Counted from the first letter of the stretch, positions 8,863 to 17,801 are shown. The stretch is 64,000 nucleotides of DNA from Sphingomonas sp. R-74633 (GCF_013416555.1 NZ_JACCFG010000003.1:496001-560000), one strand, 5' to 3'. Notes: a model not told the origin generated them from the sequence alone. Numbers and translations are program-made.

Positions 8863-9380
8863 TGACGCCCGAGCGGCAACCGATCCTCGAAGGCGAGCGG
8901 GTGCTGCTGCGCCCGAGCACGCCCGGGGACTGGGACGCGCTGTTCGCGGTGGCGAGCGACCCTTTGGTCTGGGAAGTCCATCCGGCGCATGACCGCTGGC
9001 AGGAGCCGGTGTTCCGCGCCTATTTCGACGCGGGGCTGGCCAGTGGTGGCGCACTGACCATCGTCGACAAGGCGACGGGCCAGGTGATCGGCTCTTCGCG
9101 CTTCGACAATTGGGAAGCCGAGGCCGACGAGATCGAGATCGGCTGGACCTATCTGGCGCGCGCCTATTGGGGCGGCAGCTACAACCGCGAGATCAAGCGG
9201 CTGATGCTCAACCATATCCTCCGCTTCGTACGCACCGCGGTGTTCACCGTCGGGGTCGACAATATCCGTTCGCGGAAAGCGATGGAGAAGATCGGCGGGA
9301 CGGTGCGGCCAGGGACGGTCGACCGGCTGATGGCGGGTGAGATGAAGCCGCATGTGATCTACGAGATCCACCGGGCATGA
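8862..9380 (+). CDS. GNAT family N-acetyltransferase (RimJ/RimL-like)
   Basis: A 172-residue acetyl-CoA-dependent transferase. LEGERVLLRPSTPGDWDALF is the usual RimJ/RimL-type N-terminus; IGSSRFDNW, EIGWTYLARAYWGG and VDNIRSRKAMEKIGG form the acetyl-CoA-binding core, ending with the typical late beta strand. The substrate is unknown. The gene overlaps gcdH by one base and the CoA transferase by four, so it is embedded in that operon and may act on an amino acid-derived metabolite, though this is inference. Confidence 0.88.
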   Translation: MTPERQPILEGERVLLRPSTPGDWDALFAVASDPLVWEVHPAHDRWQEPVFRAYFDAGLASGGALTIVDKATGQVIGSSRFDNWEAEADEIEIGWTYLARAYWGGSYNREIKRLMLNHILRFVRTAVFTVGVDNIRSRKAMEKIGGTVRPGTVDRLMAGEMKPHVIYEIHRA

Positions 9381-10483
9381 AGCCGCTCGAGGGGATCAGG
9401 GTCGTCGAACTGGCGCGGATCCTCGCCGGGCCGTGGTGCGGGCAGCTGCTCGCCGATCTTGGCGCCGAGGTGATCAAGATCGAGCGGCCGGGCGAAGGCG
9501 ACGATACCCGGCATTGGGGGCCGCCCTTCCTGCATGACGCGCAGGGCGAGAATCGCGACGCGGCCTATTTCCACGCCTGCAACCGGGGCAAGACCTCGCA
9601 GGCGATAGATATCGCTACGCCCGAGGGGCAAGCAGCGGTGCGCGCGCTGGTGGCGGACGCGGACGTCGTCATCGAGAATTACAAGGTCGGCGGGCTGGTC
9701 AAATATGGGCTCGACGCGGCTTCGCTGCGGGCGCTCAACCCCCGGCTGGTGGTCTGCTCGATCACCGGCTTCGGCCAGACCGGCCCCTATGCGCCGCGCG
9801 CCGGCTACGACTTCATCATCCAGGGGATGGGCGGCTTCATGTCGCTGACCGGCGAGCCCGACGGCGCGCCGCAAAAGGCGGGCATCGCCTATGCCGACAT
9901 CTTCACCGGGGTCTATTCGGCGGTGGCGATCCTTGCCGCGCTGCGACGTCGTGACGTCTCGGGCGAGGGTGCGCATATAGACATGGCGCTGCTCGACACG
10001 CAGGTCGGCGTGCTCGCCAACCAGGCGCTCAACTGGATGGCCTCGGGCAAGGTGCCGCACCGGATGGGCAATGGCCACGCCAATCTGGTGCCCTATCAGG
10101 CGTTCCACGCGAGGGATGGCGAGCTGATCATCGCGGTCGGCAATGACTCGCAGTTCAGGAAGCTCTGCGGGGTGCTCGGGCTCGATTACGGCACCGACCC
10201 GCGCTTCGCGACCAACCCGCAGCGGGTGATGCACCGCGAGACGCTGCTGCCGCTGCTCGAGGCGGCGATCCGGCAATGGGCCAAGGCCGATCTCTACGAG
10301 GCGCTCGAGGCCGAGGGCGTGCCGGCCGGGGCGATCAACACGGTCGACGAAGTGTTCGCCGACCCGCAGGTGATCGCGCGCGGCATGCGGATCGAGCGCG
10401 ACGGCGTGCCGGGCATCGCCTCGCCGATCACGATCGACGGCGAGCGCATGGTCGCCGACACGCCGAGCCCCCGGCGCCCCTAA
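9377..10483 (+). CDS. CaiB/BaiF family CoA transferase
   Basis: Class III CoA transferase of 368 residues. PLEGIRVVELARILAGPWCGQLLADLGAE is the N-terminal Rossmann half with its interlocked-dimer fold; the probable aspartyl nucleophile is D174 in AYADIFTGVYS, at the position of the formyl-CoA transferase aspartate. SITGFGQTGPYA and AGYDFIIQGMGG are conserved. Coupling with glutaryl-CoA dehydrogenase suggests it activates glutarate, for example from succinyl-CoA, like the human SUGCT protein; the acceptor is inferred, not seen. It ends the operon and is convergent with the TonB receptor. Confidence 0.9.
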   Translation: MKPLEGIRVVELARILAGPWCGQLLADLGAEVIKIERPGEGDDTRHWGPPFLHDAQGENRDAAYFHACNRGKTSQAIDIATPEGQAAVRALVADADVVIENYKVGGLVKYGLDAASLRALNPRLVVCSITGFGQTGPYAPRAGYDFIIQGMGGFMSLTGEPDGAPQKAGIAYADIFTGVYSAVAILAALRRRDVSGEGAHIDMALLDTQVGVLANQALNWMASGKVPHRMGNGHANLVPYQAFHARDGELIIAVGNDSQFRKLCGVLGLDYGTDPRFATNPQRVMHRETLLPLLEAAIRQWAKADLYEALEAEGVPAGAINTVDEVFADPQVIARGMRIERDGVPGIASPITIDGERMVADTPSPRRP

Positions 10484-10496
10484 AAGCCGCGCATAG

Positions 10497-10525
10497 AAAA
10501 AGGGCGGCTCCTTGCGGAACCGCCC
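10497..10525 (-). terminator. Rho-independent terminator of the TonB receptor gene
   Basis: Read on the minus strand, a 10-bp stem GGGCGGTTCC/GGAGCCGCCC (one G-T pair) with the loop GCAA is followed by five T residues. It lies 20 bp after the receptor stop codon, between two convergent genes. Confidence 0.85.
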
Positions 10526-10545
10526 CTTCTCCTCTCCTCAGAAGA

Positions 10546-13506
10546 TCAGAAGTTGACCTTGGCACCGACCGTGAAGCGGCGGCCATAGATGCCTTCGCCG
10601 GCCTGGACCGGGTTGTAGAGATACGCGCCATAGGTGACCGGATCGACGTCGGGCAGACGGTCGAACAGGTTGAGCACGTTCGCATAGATCGTGAACTTGT
10701 CGGCGATCTTGGCGGTCGCGTTGAGGTCGAAGGTGAAGTAGCTCTTCACGCGGCAACCCGTGTACGCGGGCGACGGCGCGAGGCCGCAATCCTCATACGC
10801 ATTGCCCTGGTCCATGGCCGAGAGGTCATAGCCCGAGGTGTAGTTCGCCGTACCGGTCAGCGTGTAGTTGCCGATCGCGAAGCTGTTCATCCAGCTCCCC
10901 TTCCAGCGATACGTGCCCGAGCCGGCGGTCAGGTTGTAGTTGCCGATCGTGTCGACATAGGTCTCGCGCGTGCCGTCGGCCAGCGTGGTGCTGAGCTCGA
11001 GCAGGAGCGTGGCGTCGAGGTTCGACGTCCAGGTCACGTCGCCGAAGCGGAAGCGTGCATTGGCGCCGAAGTCGATGCCTTCCGACTTCATCGTGTTCGC
11101 GTTGACATAGTGCGACTGCACATAGGCGACGCGCGGCAGCGCACCCGGATGGGCCGGATCAACCGCGTCGGCGATGATCGTGTAGCCCGTCGGGATCGCT
11201 TCGCCGGCATAATAGGCCTGGAGGGCCGCTGCCGAGGAGAGCGAGGTGATCGCGTCGGTCTTCTTGATGTTGAAGTAATCGACCGAGAGCGAGACGTTGC
11301 GCATCGGCTGGAAGACGGCGCCCAGCGTGATGCTGCGCGACTTCTCCGGCTTCAGATCCGGCGACGCGAGCGTGGTGGCACCATAGCTCGCGGTACGCAG
11401 ATACTGCGGGCAGGCGGTGCTGAACGTCGCGACCGTGCAACCGTACTGCGAGAGGTACGCATCGTTGAACAGGCCGGCCGAGTTGGTGACATAGCCCGTC
11501 GTCGGCAGCGCGTTCGCCTCACCGAAGGACGGGATACGGAAACCACGCGACCAGTTGCCGCGCAGCGTCAGCATGTCGAACGGCGTGAACTTCGCGCCGA
11601 CCTTCGGCGAGAAGGTGCTCTGACCGGTCGAATAGTGATCGTAGCGGCCCGATGCATTGAGCTCGAGCTGCTTGAACACCGGGATGCTGACTTCGCCGAA
11701 CGCCGAAGCGACGGTGCGGTGGCCTTCGGTGCCGAACGCGTTGATCGTGAAGTAGCGCTCGGTCGGGCCGTTGACGTCGCTGTTTGCCGACGGCGAATCG
11801 ACCGCCTCGTAGAACAGCGAGCCGCCGAGTGCGACCTGCACCGGGCCGCCGGGCAGCTGGAACAGCGACTTATTCACGCTCGCCTGGATCTGGTAGAGAT
11901 CCGAGGACGCATCGACGTTGAGCGTCGGGGCCAGATAGTTGAGCACCGACTGGCTGTTCGCCGAGGGGTTCACGAAGTTGTACGAACCGTCGGCGATCAC
12001 ATCGAGCAGGTGCTGGATGTAGATATAGCCTTCCGAGGTACGACGCAGGTCGGTGTGCATCGCCGTCGCGTCGACCTTGTAGTTCCAGTCGTCGCCGAAG
12101 CTGCCCTTGATGCCTGCCGCTGCACGGTACACGCGGCTGCGCGTCTCGTCGAAGCGAGTAAGGTTGGGCATCGCGCCGATCACGGTCGCCGTGTCACCGG
12201 TCGCCGCGAACGGGTTGTTCGGGTTGAGCGTGCCGTTGGCCGCGGTGCAGTTCACGCGCGCGGCGCAAACATAAACCGGAAGCGTCAGCGCGCCCGAGCC
12301 GGCCGCGAAGGCCGCACCCGAACCACGCGTCGAATACGGCGCGTAGTAGATGCCCGCCGGGGCATTGGCATAGATCGACGAGGCCAGGCCGCTATACTGG
12401 CTGCGCGACTGCTGGAAGTTCACTTCGAGATAGGCCTCGGCCGAATCGCCGAGCGTCTTGGCGACATGCGCCGAGAAGCCGAAGCGATCGATCTGCGGCG
12501 CAACCACGCCATACTGGTTGATCAGGTCCTGCTGGCAGATCGAGGTCGGCAGCATGCCGTCGGCAGCCTGCTGGGCCGCCGTGGTCTGGGTCAGGTTGCC
12601 GTTGACGCAGCCATTCTGGAGCAGCTGGTAGCGGCCGCCCGCGCCCGGCGCGACATAGACGTTCGAGCCGGCATAGGTCGGCGCGAAATTCTCGGCGTTC
12701 ACCAGGTTGTTCGGACCACCGATGCCGGTCTGGTTATCCGAGTTGAACGGATAGGGCAGATCCTTCGTGCTGACCGAGTCAGCGTGATAGTAGAAGGCGC
12801 TGATATAGGCGTTGAAACCGTCGCGATCGAGATCGCCGGTGCCGGCGGTGACCGACAGGCGCTGCGTCGCGGCGATGCCGTTCTGCGAGACGCCGGCTTC
12901 GGCACGGGCCGAGATGCCGGTGAAGCTGCGCTTGGTGATGATGTTCACCACGCCCGCGATCGCATCGGCGCCGTAGCTCGACGAAGCGCCGTCCTTCAGG
13001 ACTTCGATACGGTCGATGATGTCGTCCGGGATCGTGTTCAGATCGACGAAGTTGCGGGTCGCGTCATCCGCGAGCGGATAATAAGCGGCGCGCAAGCCGT
13101 CGAACAGCACCAGCGTCGAGTTGGTCGACAGGCCGCGGAGCGAAATCGCCGAGGCACCGCCGGCGAACGCGCCATTGGCCGAGAAGCTGTTGGTGAGGGT
13201 CGGGCCGTTATTGGCGGCGAGGCGCTGCAGGCCGTCCTGAACGGTGGTGATGCCGCGAGCGTCGAGCGACTCGGCGGTGACGGTGGTCACCGGCGACGCA
13301 GTCACCTTGGTCGCGAACAGCGAACCGGTGACGACGATTTCGGGGGCTTCGTCGGCCGCCGGCGTGGCCGGAGCGGTCTGATCGGTGCTGGGGGTGGGGG
13401 CGGTGTCCTGCGCGAAGGCGGGGACGGCGAGGAGGCTGGTGGCCAGGGTGAGCGCCGACAGGGCGGTCCCCGCACGCAGCGTGCGAGCGATATTACGCGT
13501 AAACAT
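10546..13506 (-). CDS. TonB-dependent outer membrane receptor
   Basis: A 986-residue outer membrane transporter energised by TonB-ExbBD. It has a signal peptide (cleavage after AFA, about residue 32), a linker with the TonB-box-like EIVVTGS near 55, a plug domain at about 65-200 (SLRGLSTNSTLVLFDGLR, IDRIEVLKDGASSSYGADAIAGVVNIITK) and a 22-strand barrel with the final strand FTVGAKVNF ending in F. The large size and LRGNWSRGFRIPSFGEAN, ASPDLKPEKSRS blocks match the sphingomonad peptide/carbohydrate-type receptors. The ligand is not evident. It is monocistronic, with its own terminator and an inverted repeat about 200 bp upstream. Confidence 0.95.
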   Translation of the reverse strand: MFTRNIARTLRAGTALSALTLATSLLAVPAFAQDTAPTPSTDQTAPATPAADEAPEIVVTGSLFATKVTASPVTTVTAESLDARGITTVQDGLQRLAANNGPTLTNSFSANGAFAGGASAISLRGLSTNSTLVLFDGLRAAYYPLADDATRNFVDLNTIPDDIIDRIEVLKDGASSSYGADAIAGVVNIITKRSFTGISARAEAGVSQNGIAATQRLSVTAGTGDLDRDGFNAYISAFYYHADSVSTKDLPYPFNSDNQTGIGGPNNLVNAENFAPTYAGSNVYVAPGAGGRYQLLQNGCVNGNLTQTTAAQQAADGMLPTSICQQDLINQYGVVAPQIDRFGFSAHVAKTLGDSAEAYLEVNFQQSRSQYSGLASSIYANAPAGIYYAPYSTRGSGAAFAAGSGALTLPVYVCAARVNCTAANGTLNPNNPFAATGDTATVIGAMPNLTRFDETRSRVYRAAAGIKGSFGDDWNYKVDATAMHTDLRRTSEGYIYIQHLLDVIADGSYNFVNPSANSQSVLNYLAPTLNVDASSDLYQIQASVNKSLFQLPGGPVQVALGGSLFYEAVDSPSANSDVNGPTERYFTINAFGTEGHRTVASAFGEVSIPVFKQLELNASGRYDHYSTGQSTFSPKVGAKFTPFDMLTLRGNWSRGFRIPSFGEANALPTTGYVTNSAGLFNDAYLSQYGCTVATFSTACPQYLRTASYGATTLASPDLKPEKSRSITLGAVFQPMRNVSLSVDYFNIKKTDAITSLSSAAALQAYYAGEAIPTGYTIIADAVDPAHPGALPRVAYVQSHYVNANTMKSEGIDFGANARFRFGDVTWTSNLDATLLLELSTTLADGTRETYVDTIGNYNLTAGSGTYRWKGSWMNSFAIGNYTLTGTANYTSGYDLSAMDQGNAYEDCGLAPSPAYTGCRVKSYFTFDLNATAKIADKFTIYANVLNLFDRLPDVDPVTYGAYLYNPVQAGEGIYGRRFTVGAKVNF

Positions 13507-13772
13507 GTTACCCTACTTTCATACTGCCCCACGCGCACATTGCCTGGGGGAACGAACCGGCACATGCCGTCCAAAACGACACGCGCGGCGCAATCGATGA
13601 GAGCGTGGGAATCGCACGTAAAGCAGCAGTCGCATGAACGCCGCACTTTCGCCCCCGGCTGTAGCCGGAAAGGCACGGATCGTGACTGGTTTGTTTCTGC
13701 TGCTTTGCAACATTGTAACTATGTTGCGCGGAAATGCTCAAATGCAACCAGTTGTCGCAGCTCCGGTGCTGC
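13507..13772. other. Gap between the DUF72 and TonB receptor genes
   Basis: 266 bp. Holds the receptor leader, the inverted repeat at 13707-13727 and a ribosome-binding-like AGGG just before the receptor ATG. Short reading frames here are not conserved-looking. A long 5' leader of about 200 bases would follow if the repeat marks the promoter. Confidence 0.5.
13707..13727. promoter_or_regulatory. Inverted repeat upstream of the TonB receptor
   Basis: Arms GCAACAT and ATGTTGC are perfect and separated by 7 bp. On the minus strand the centre includes TACAAT, which could serve as a -10 element. The repeat lies 200 bp upstream of the receptor start and is a candidate operator; no regulator is identified. 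Confidence 0.4.
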
Positions 13773-14573
13773 TCAACCGATGCGGCGAATCAGCTCCTGC
13801 GCGGCTGCGGGAGCCCGCACCTTGCCGCCATGGATGAAGAAAATGAAGGTTTCGCGACTGGTCCTCGGTGGGTCCTTGTCCTCGACATAGGGCAGGCCGG
13901 CCGGGCGGCCGCCTGCGGCCCAGGTCTTCGCCGCCTCGGTCCAGCGCGGCAGATCGCCTTCGGGGTAGCAAAAGGGGTTTTCGTCCTGGCCGGCCTCGAG
14001 CCGGGCATAGACGAAGTCGCCGGTCACATCGGCGATCGCAGGATATTGCGGCGAATCGGCATAGACGATCGCTACGCCGGCGTTGCGGCAGAGATCGATG
14101 AACTCAGGCACCGCGAAGCTCGCATGCCGCACCTGCACGGCGTGGCGGAGCTGCACGCCCTCGTGGGTCCGCGGCAGCAGATCGAGGAACGCGCCGAAAT
14201 CGGCGGCGTCGAACTTCTTGGTGGCCATGAACTGCCACATCAGCGGCCCGAGCCGGTCGCCCAGCTCGACTATGCCCTGGCCGACGAACCGCGCGACCGA
14301 TTCGCCGGCTTCGGCGAGCACCTTGCGATTGGTGCAGAAGCGCGAGCCCTTCACTGCGAATACGAAGCCGTCGGGCACCGTCTTCGCCCAGCCTTCGAAG
14401 GTCGCCGGCTTGAAGGTGGAATAGTAGGTGCCGTTGACTTCGATCGCGGTGAGCTGGCGCGAGGCATATTCGAGCTCCTTCTTCTGGGAGAGCTTCTCCG
14501 GATAGAAGGTGCCGCCCCGCCAGGGCTCGAAGGTCCAGCCGCCAATGCCGACTCGAATGGGTGCCATGCTCAT
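13773..14573 (-). CDS. DUF72 (YecE-like) protein
   Basis: A 266-residue TIM-barrel family protein. IRVGIGGWTFEPWRGGTFYP is the typical DUF72 start; AIEVNGTYYSTF, FVFAVKGSRFCTN, LGPLMWQF, HAVQVRHASF and TGDFVYARLEAG follow in the family order, ending with FIFFIHGGKVRAPAAAQEL. Function in bacteria is unproven. No signal peptide. It is transcribed leftwards, in the same direction as the DUF2147 genes, and ends about 270 bp before the TonB receptor start. Confidence 0.92.
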   Translation of the reverse strand: MSMAPIRVGIGGWTFEPWRGGTFYPEKLSQKKELEYASRQLTAIEVNGTYYSTFKPATFEGWAKTVPDGFVFAVKGSRFCTNRKVLAEAGESVARFVGQGIVELGDRLGPLMWQFMATKKFDAADFGAFLDLLPRTHEGVQLRHAVQVRHASFAVPEFIDLCRNAGVAIVYADSPQYPAIADVTGDFVYARLEAGQDENPFCYPEGDLPRWTEAAKTWAAGGRPAGLPYVEDKDPPRTSRETFIFFIHGGKVRAPAAAQELIRRIG

Positions 14574-14632
14574 GCCGGCACCCTAGCTGCTCCGGTTGGC
14601 GCCGCCAGCCCGAAGGCTGCGGCCAAACCGGA

Positions 14633-15061
14633 TCAGTGCACGCGCGACCAGGTCTGCGCCTTGCAGATGATGCCGAACAGCACACAGCCCTTGCCGACCA
14701 TCTTGTTGCCGTCCTGGAACTCGATCGTGCCCGAGAAGGTCTGGCGAATGTCCGGCACGAACACCTTGCCGCTCCACTTGCCGGGGCCGGCGGGCTTGAG
14801 ATCGCGGAACAGGTGCGTGCCGATCAGCTGGTCGGTGCCGCCGCGCCTGGCGTCGGCGATTGCCTTGTCGCTGGCCCAGGTGATCGTGCCGCAGACTGCG
14901 CCGCCGCACCGGTCGATGCGGACATGCACGCTGTTGCTGGGATTGCGCCACTCGCTGGCGATCGGCGCCACGTCCGGCGGAGAGCCGGCAGCGGCGGGGA
15001 GCGCAAAAGCGGAGGAAAGTGCGAGCGCGGGCAGAATCGCCCGGAGAATCTTACCGAACAT
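14633..15061 (-). CDS. DUF2147 domain-containing secreted protein (copy 1)
   Basis: A 142-residue exported protein with an N-terminal signal peptide (hydrophobic stretch about 5-24). The mature part holds the DUF2147 features: SEWRNPSNSVHVRI, CGGAVCGTITWAS, TDQLIGTHLF, KWSGKVFVPDIRQTFSGTIEF and CKAQTWSRV. Four cysteines may form disulfides in the periplasm. Function is unknown. It is a close paralogue of the gene directly upstream (15173-15574), sharing long identical motifs, so the pair looks like a tandem duplication. Confidence 0.88.
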   Translation of the reverse strand: MFGKILRAILPALALSSAFALPAAAGSPPDVAPIASEWRNPSNSVHVRIDRCGGAVCGTITWASDKAIADARRGGTDQLIGTHLFRDLKPAGPGKWSGKVFVPDIRQTFSGTIEFQDGNKMVGKGCVLFGIICKAQTWSRVH

Positions 15062-15172
15062 GATGGGGGCTTCTTGCGGTTGGAACCTGTACGCACGGTG
15101 AAGTGGAAATCGCGGCGGCCCCGGACAAGGGGCGTTTCGGAAACGCAGCGTTCTCGAATCAGCCGGTGCGTG

Positions 15173-15574
15173 TCAGTCCGGGATTCGCGACCAGGTCTGC
15201 GCCTTGCAGCCGACGCCGAGCAGCAGGCAGCCGCGGCCGGTCATCTTGTCGCCCTCGATCGTCACGGTGCCCGAGAAGGTCTTGCGGATATCGGGCACGA
15301 AGACCTTCCCCTTCCAGCGATTCGGGCCGTCCTTGTAGAGATTGCGGAAGATCGGGGTGCCGATCAGCTGGTCGGTGCCGCCGCGCTTGGCGTCCGCCTT
15401 CGCCTTGTCGCTGGCCCAGACGACGGTGCCGCAGATCGCGCCCTTGCCGCAGGATTCATAGCGGATGTGCACGCTGTTGTGCGGATTGGCCCAGACGCCC
15501 TCGATTCCGTCCGGAAGCGGGGCAGCGGAAAGGAGGAAAGCGGCGCCGAGCGCCAATACGAGCCGTGCGATCAT
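15173..15574 (-). CDS. DUF2147 domain-containing secreted protein (copy 2)
   Basis: A 133-residue exported protein, starting at the ATG at 15574 because this gives a signal peptide (about 1-18, IARLVLALGAAFLLSAAP); a longer reading upstream adds unconserved residues. Mature part: IEGVWANPHNSVHIRYESCG, AICGTVVWASDKAKADAK, GGTDQLIGTPIF, KGKVFVPDIRKTFSGTVTI and CKAQTWSRIPD. Role unknown, probably periplasmic. It is the tandem partner of copy 1, which lies 112 bp downstream, and follows tRNA-Gly on the same strand. Confidence 0.88.
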   Translation of the reverse strand: MIARLVLALGAAFLLSAAPLPDGIEGVWANPHNSVHIRYESCGKGAICGTVVWASDKAKADAKRGGTDQLIGTPIFRNLYKDGPNRWKGKVFVPDIRKTFSGTVTIEGDKMTGRGCLLLGVGCKAQTWSRIPD

Positions 15575-15669
15575 CGCGCGCCTTCTGTCATCTGCGCCCG
15601 CGGCGTTGCAACCCATCCAAAAGGGTAGGCCCAGGGGCGCAGCATCCGGCTTCGGGAATGGCTTCTGAA

Positions 15670-15705
15670 GTTTCTCGGATAACCGCATGAAATGCGGCGA
15701 GAAAC
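15670..15705 (-). terminator. Hairpin immediately downstream of tRNA-Gly
   Basis: Read leftwards from the tRNA, outer arms GTTTCTCG/CGAGAAAC enclose an inner stem CCGCAT/ATGCGG with the loop TTC. It begins two bases after the encoded CCA. No U tract follows, so it may be a processing or 3'-end structure rather than a classic terminator. Confidence 0.4.
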
Positions 15706-15707
15706 GC

Positions 15708-15782
<75 letters not shown>

Positions 15783-15959
15783 TCTGGCGTTCTAGCACCG
15801 GGCGGCGAGCGCTCCGGGCTGGGTGAGGCGCGGCCACTAGCACCGGCTTTGGGGGTGGGCAACCCCATGGACGCAACTTTTTTAGAGGCTTGGCGCATCG
15901 CGTGCGAAAGCCCACATAGCGCGCTGACCTAAACCTAGCCTATTTCAGGAGCACGCGCC

Positions 15960-16862
15960 TTGGCCACGCTTGGACTCACCCCCGCGGAGAAGGAAGCCGT
16001 CGACGCCTTCCGCCGCGACGTCGTCGAGCCCTCCATGACCGCGCTCGTCATCATCGATTTCTGGGCGGAGTGGTGCGGCCCCTGCAAGGCACTGACCCCG
16101 GTGCTGGAAAAGGTGGCCGAGGATTATGCCGGCAAGGGCGTGCTGCTCGCCAAGGTCGATGTCGATGCGAATCAGTTCATCGCCAACCAGTTCCAGGTCC
16201 GCTCGATCCCGACGGTCTATGCGATGTTCCAGGGCCAGCTTGTCGCCGACCTGAGCACGGCGCGCACCGAGACGCAGCTGCGCACGATGCTCGACCAGAT
16301 ATTGCGCCAGCTGCCGGTGGACAGCACCGAAGCGCAGGCGGAAGCTGAGCTCGAGCCGCTGATCGCGATGGGCGAGCAGGCGCTGGCCGAACATGATGCC
16401 GAACGCGCGCTCTCGATCTTCGAGCAGATCGCAGAACTGGCGCCCGAGCATGTCCAGGTCGCCGCCGGCCGAGCCCGCGCATTGCTCGCGCTCGGCCGCG
16501 CCGACGAGGCCGAGTCGGTGCTCGCTGCATTGCCCGAGGACGCCAAAGGCGCCGAGATCGAGCAGGCCCGCGCCGCAATCGCGCTGGCGAAGGAAGCGAC
16601 TCCGGTCGAGGACCTGTCCGGCCTCGCCGCGCAGGCCGCGACCGGCGACATGGAAGCGCGCTACGAGCTCGCCGGCGGCCAGATGGCCTCGGGCGACCGC
16701 GACGCCGCGGCAGAGACGCTGCTCGCCATGGTGCAGGACGATCGCGAATGGAACGAGGGCGCCGCGCGCCAGCGGCTGCTCAAGCTATTCGAAGCGGTCG
16801 GCCTCGAAGACCCCTGGGTCTCAGCGCAGCGCCGCAAGCTCTCCGCGATCCTGTTCGGATGA
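15960..16862 (+). CDS. cnoX: Thioredoxin-domain co-chaperone CnoX/YbbN
   Basis: A 300-residue cytosolic protein: thioredoxin domain at about 5-110 with an intact redox site WCGPCK (C39, C42), IPTVYAMFQGQ with the cis-proline, then tetratricopeptide-like helices to the end. The family protects proteins against oxidative aggregation and hands them to GroEL or DnaK. Alphaproteobacterial members keep CxxC, unlike E. coli YbbN, so it may act as a reductase too. The start is TTG at 15960 with AGGA nine bases upstream. It overlaps the LON-domain gene by ATGA. Confidence 0.9.
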   Translation: MATLGLTPAEKEAVDAFRRDVVEPSMTALVIIDFWAEWCGPCKALTPVLEKVAEDYAGKGVLLAKVDVDANQFIANQFQVRSIPTVYAMFQGQLVADLSTARTETQLRTMLDQILRQLPVDSTEAQAEAELEPLIAMGEQALAEHDAERALSIFEQIAELAPEHVQVAAGRARALLALGRADEAESVLAALPEDAKGAEIEQARAAIALAKEATPVEDLSGLAAQAATGDMEARYELAGGQMASGDRDAAAETLLAMVQDDREWNEGAARQRLLKLFEAVGLEDPWVSAQRRKLSAILFG

Positions 16863-17482
16863 TAGGATCGGGCAAGACCACGCGCCTCTCGGTGTTCCCG
16901 CTGGGCGGCGCGTTGCTCTTGCCGCGGATGCACCTGCCGCTCCACATTTTCGAACCGCGCTACCGGGCGATGGTGTCGGACGCGCTGGCCCGCGACCGGC
17001 GGATCGGCATGATCCAGCCGCGCGATACGAACTCCCCGCCGGGGCTGTTCGAGATCGGCTGTGTCGGCCGGATTGCGGAAGTCGAGGCGCTCGACGACGG
17101 CCGTTTCGACATCGTGCTCGAAGGGCTGGCCCGCTTCGCGATCCTGCGCGAGCTCGACGTCACGACGCCGTTCCGCCAGGTCGAAGCCGAGCTGGAGAGC
17201 GTGGCGGAGAGCGAGATCCTCGCCATCGCCGAGCGCGCCGCGCTGGAAATCGAGTCGCGCCGCTTCGCCGAGGGGCTGGGCTATGCGGTCGACTGGGAAG
17301 CGGTAAGCCGGCTCGACGACGAATCGCTGGTCAACGGCATTGCGCAGATTGCGCCGTTCGACGTGGCCTCGAAACAGGCGCTGCTCGAGGCCGATTCGCT
17401 GGCGGAGCGCAGCGAGCTGATCGTGCAGCTGATGCAATTCTACGGCCGCCACGACGGCGACGAGGGCGGAACGCTGCAATAG
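16859..17482 (+). CDS. LON peptidase substrate-binding domain protein
   Basis: A 207-residue stand-alone LON N-terminal domain without the AAA+ or protease parts. LSVFPLGGALLLPRMHLPLHIFEPRYRAMV is the diagnostic start; IGMIQPR, IGCVGRIAEVEALDDGRFDIVLEGLARFAI follow, then a helical C-terminus. The stand-alone form has no established role; substrate recognition is assumed. The ATG overlaps the cnoX stop, suggesting a protein quality-control pair. Confidence 0.9.
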   Translation: MIGSGKTTRLSVFPLGGALLLPRMHLPLHIFEPRYRAMVSDALARDRRIGMIQPRDTNSPPGLFEIGCVGRIAEVEALDDGRFDIVLEGLARFAILRELDVTTPFRQVEAELESVAESEILAIAERAALEIESRRFAEGLGYAVDWEAVSRLDDESLVNGIAQIAPFDVASKQALLEADSLAERSELIVQLMQFYGRHDGDEGGTLQ

Positions 17483-17486
17483 CGGG

Positions 17487-17801
17487 CTAGACCCAGTCGC
17501 AGCTCAGCACGCCGCGGTCGAGCAGCCATTGCTGCGCCGCCAGGGCAACCGGCATCAGCGCCAGCAGAATCAGATAGGCCAGCCGCAACTGGCGCGCCGC
17601 GATCGCAACAAATCCGATCGGCAGCGATGCGGCGAGCAGGCACCAGACAAAGACCGCGGCGGCGCGATGCCCCGGGTCTGACGCATCGGTGCAGAGCAGC
17701 GTGCCGAACACCAACTGGACGCCAATAACGCACGCCATGAGCTGCGTGGCCGGGATAACCGCGAATTTCCAGTCGGGCAGCGCGGCAAGGCGATCACTCA
17801 T
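17487..17801 (-). CDS. Small membrane protein of unknown function
   Basis: A 104-residue protein with three predicted membrane segments (about 15-37, 49-72, 74-93) and few charged residues. I do not recognise a family. The ATG at 17801 overlaps the stop of the upstream gene (ATGA), which argues that it is real and coupled to the SH3-like protein. It ends four bases from the convergent LON-domain gene. Confidence 0.6.
   Translation of the reverse strand: MSDRLAALPDWKFAVIPATQLMACVIGVQLVFGTLLCTDASDPGHRAAAVFVWCLLAASLPIGFVAIAARQLRLAYLILLALMPVALAAQQWLLDRGVLSCDWV

Noticed and set aside
10276..13890. A very long open frame (1204 codons) on the plus strand across the TonB receptor
   Set aside because: It is the antisense of the receptor, is strongly biased to R, A, V and G, and has no recognisable domain; high GC makes such antisense frames common.
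15783..15959. A short peptide (21 codons, 15869 onwards) between tRNA-Gly and cnoX
   Set aside because: No ribosome binding site or conserved look; probably leader or promoter DNA.
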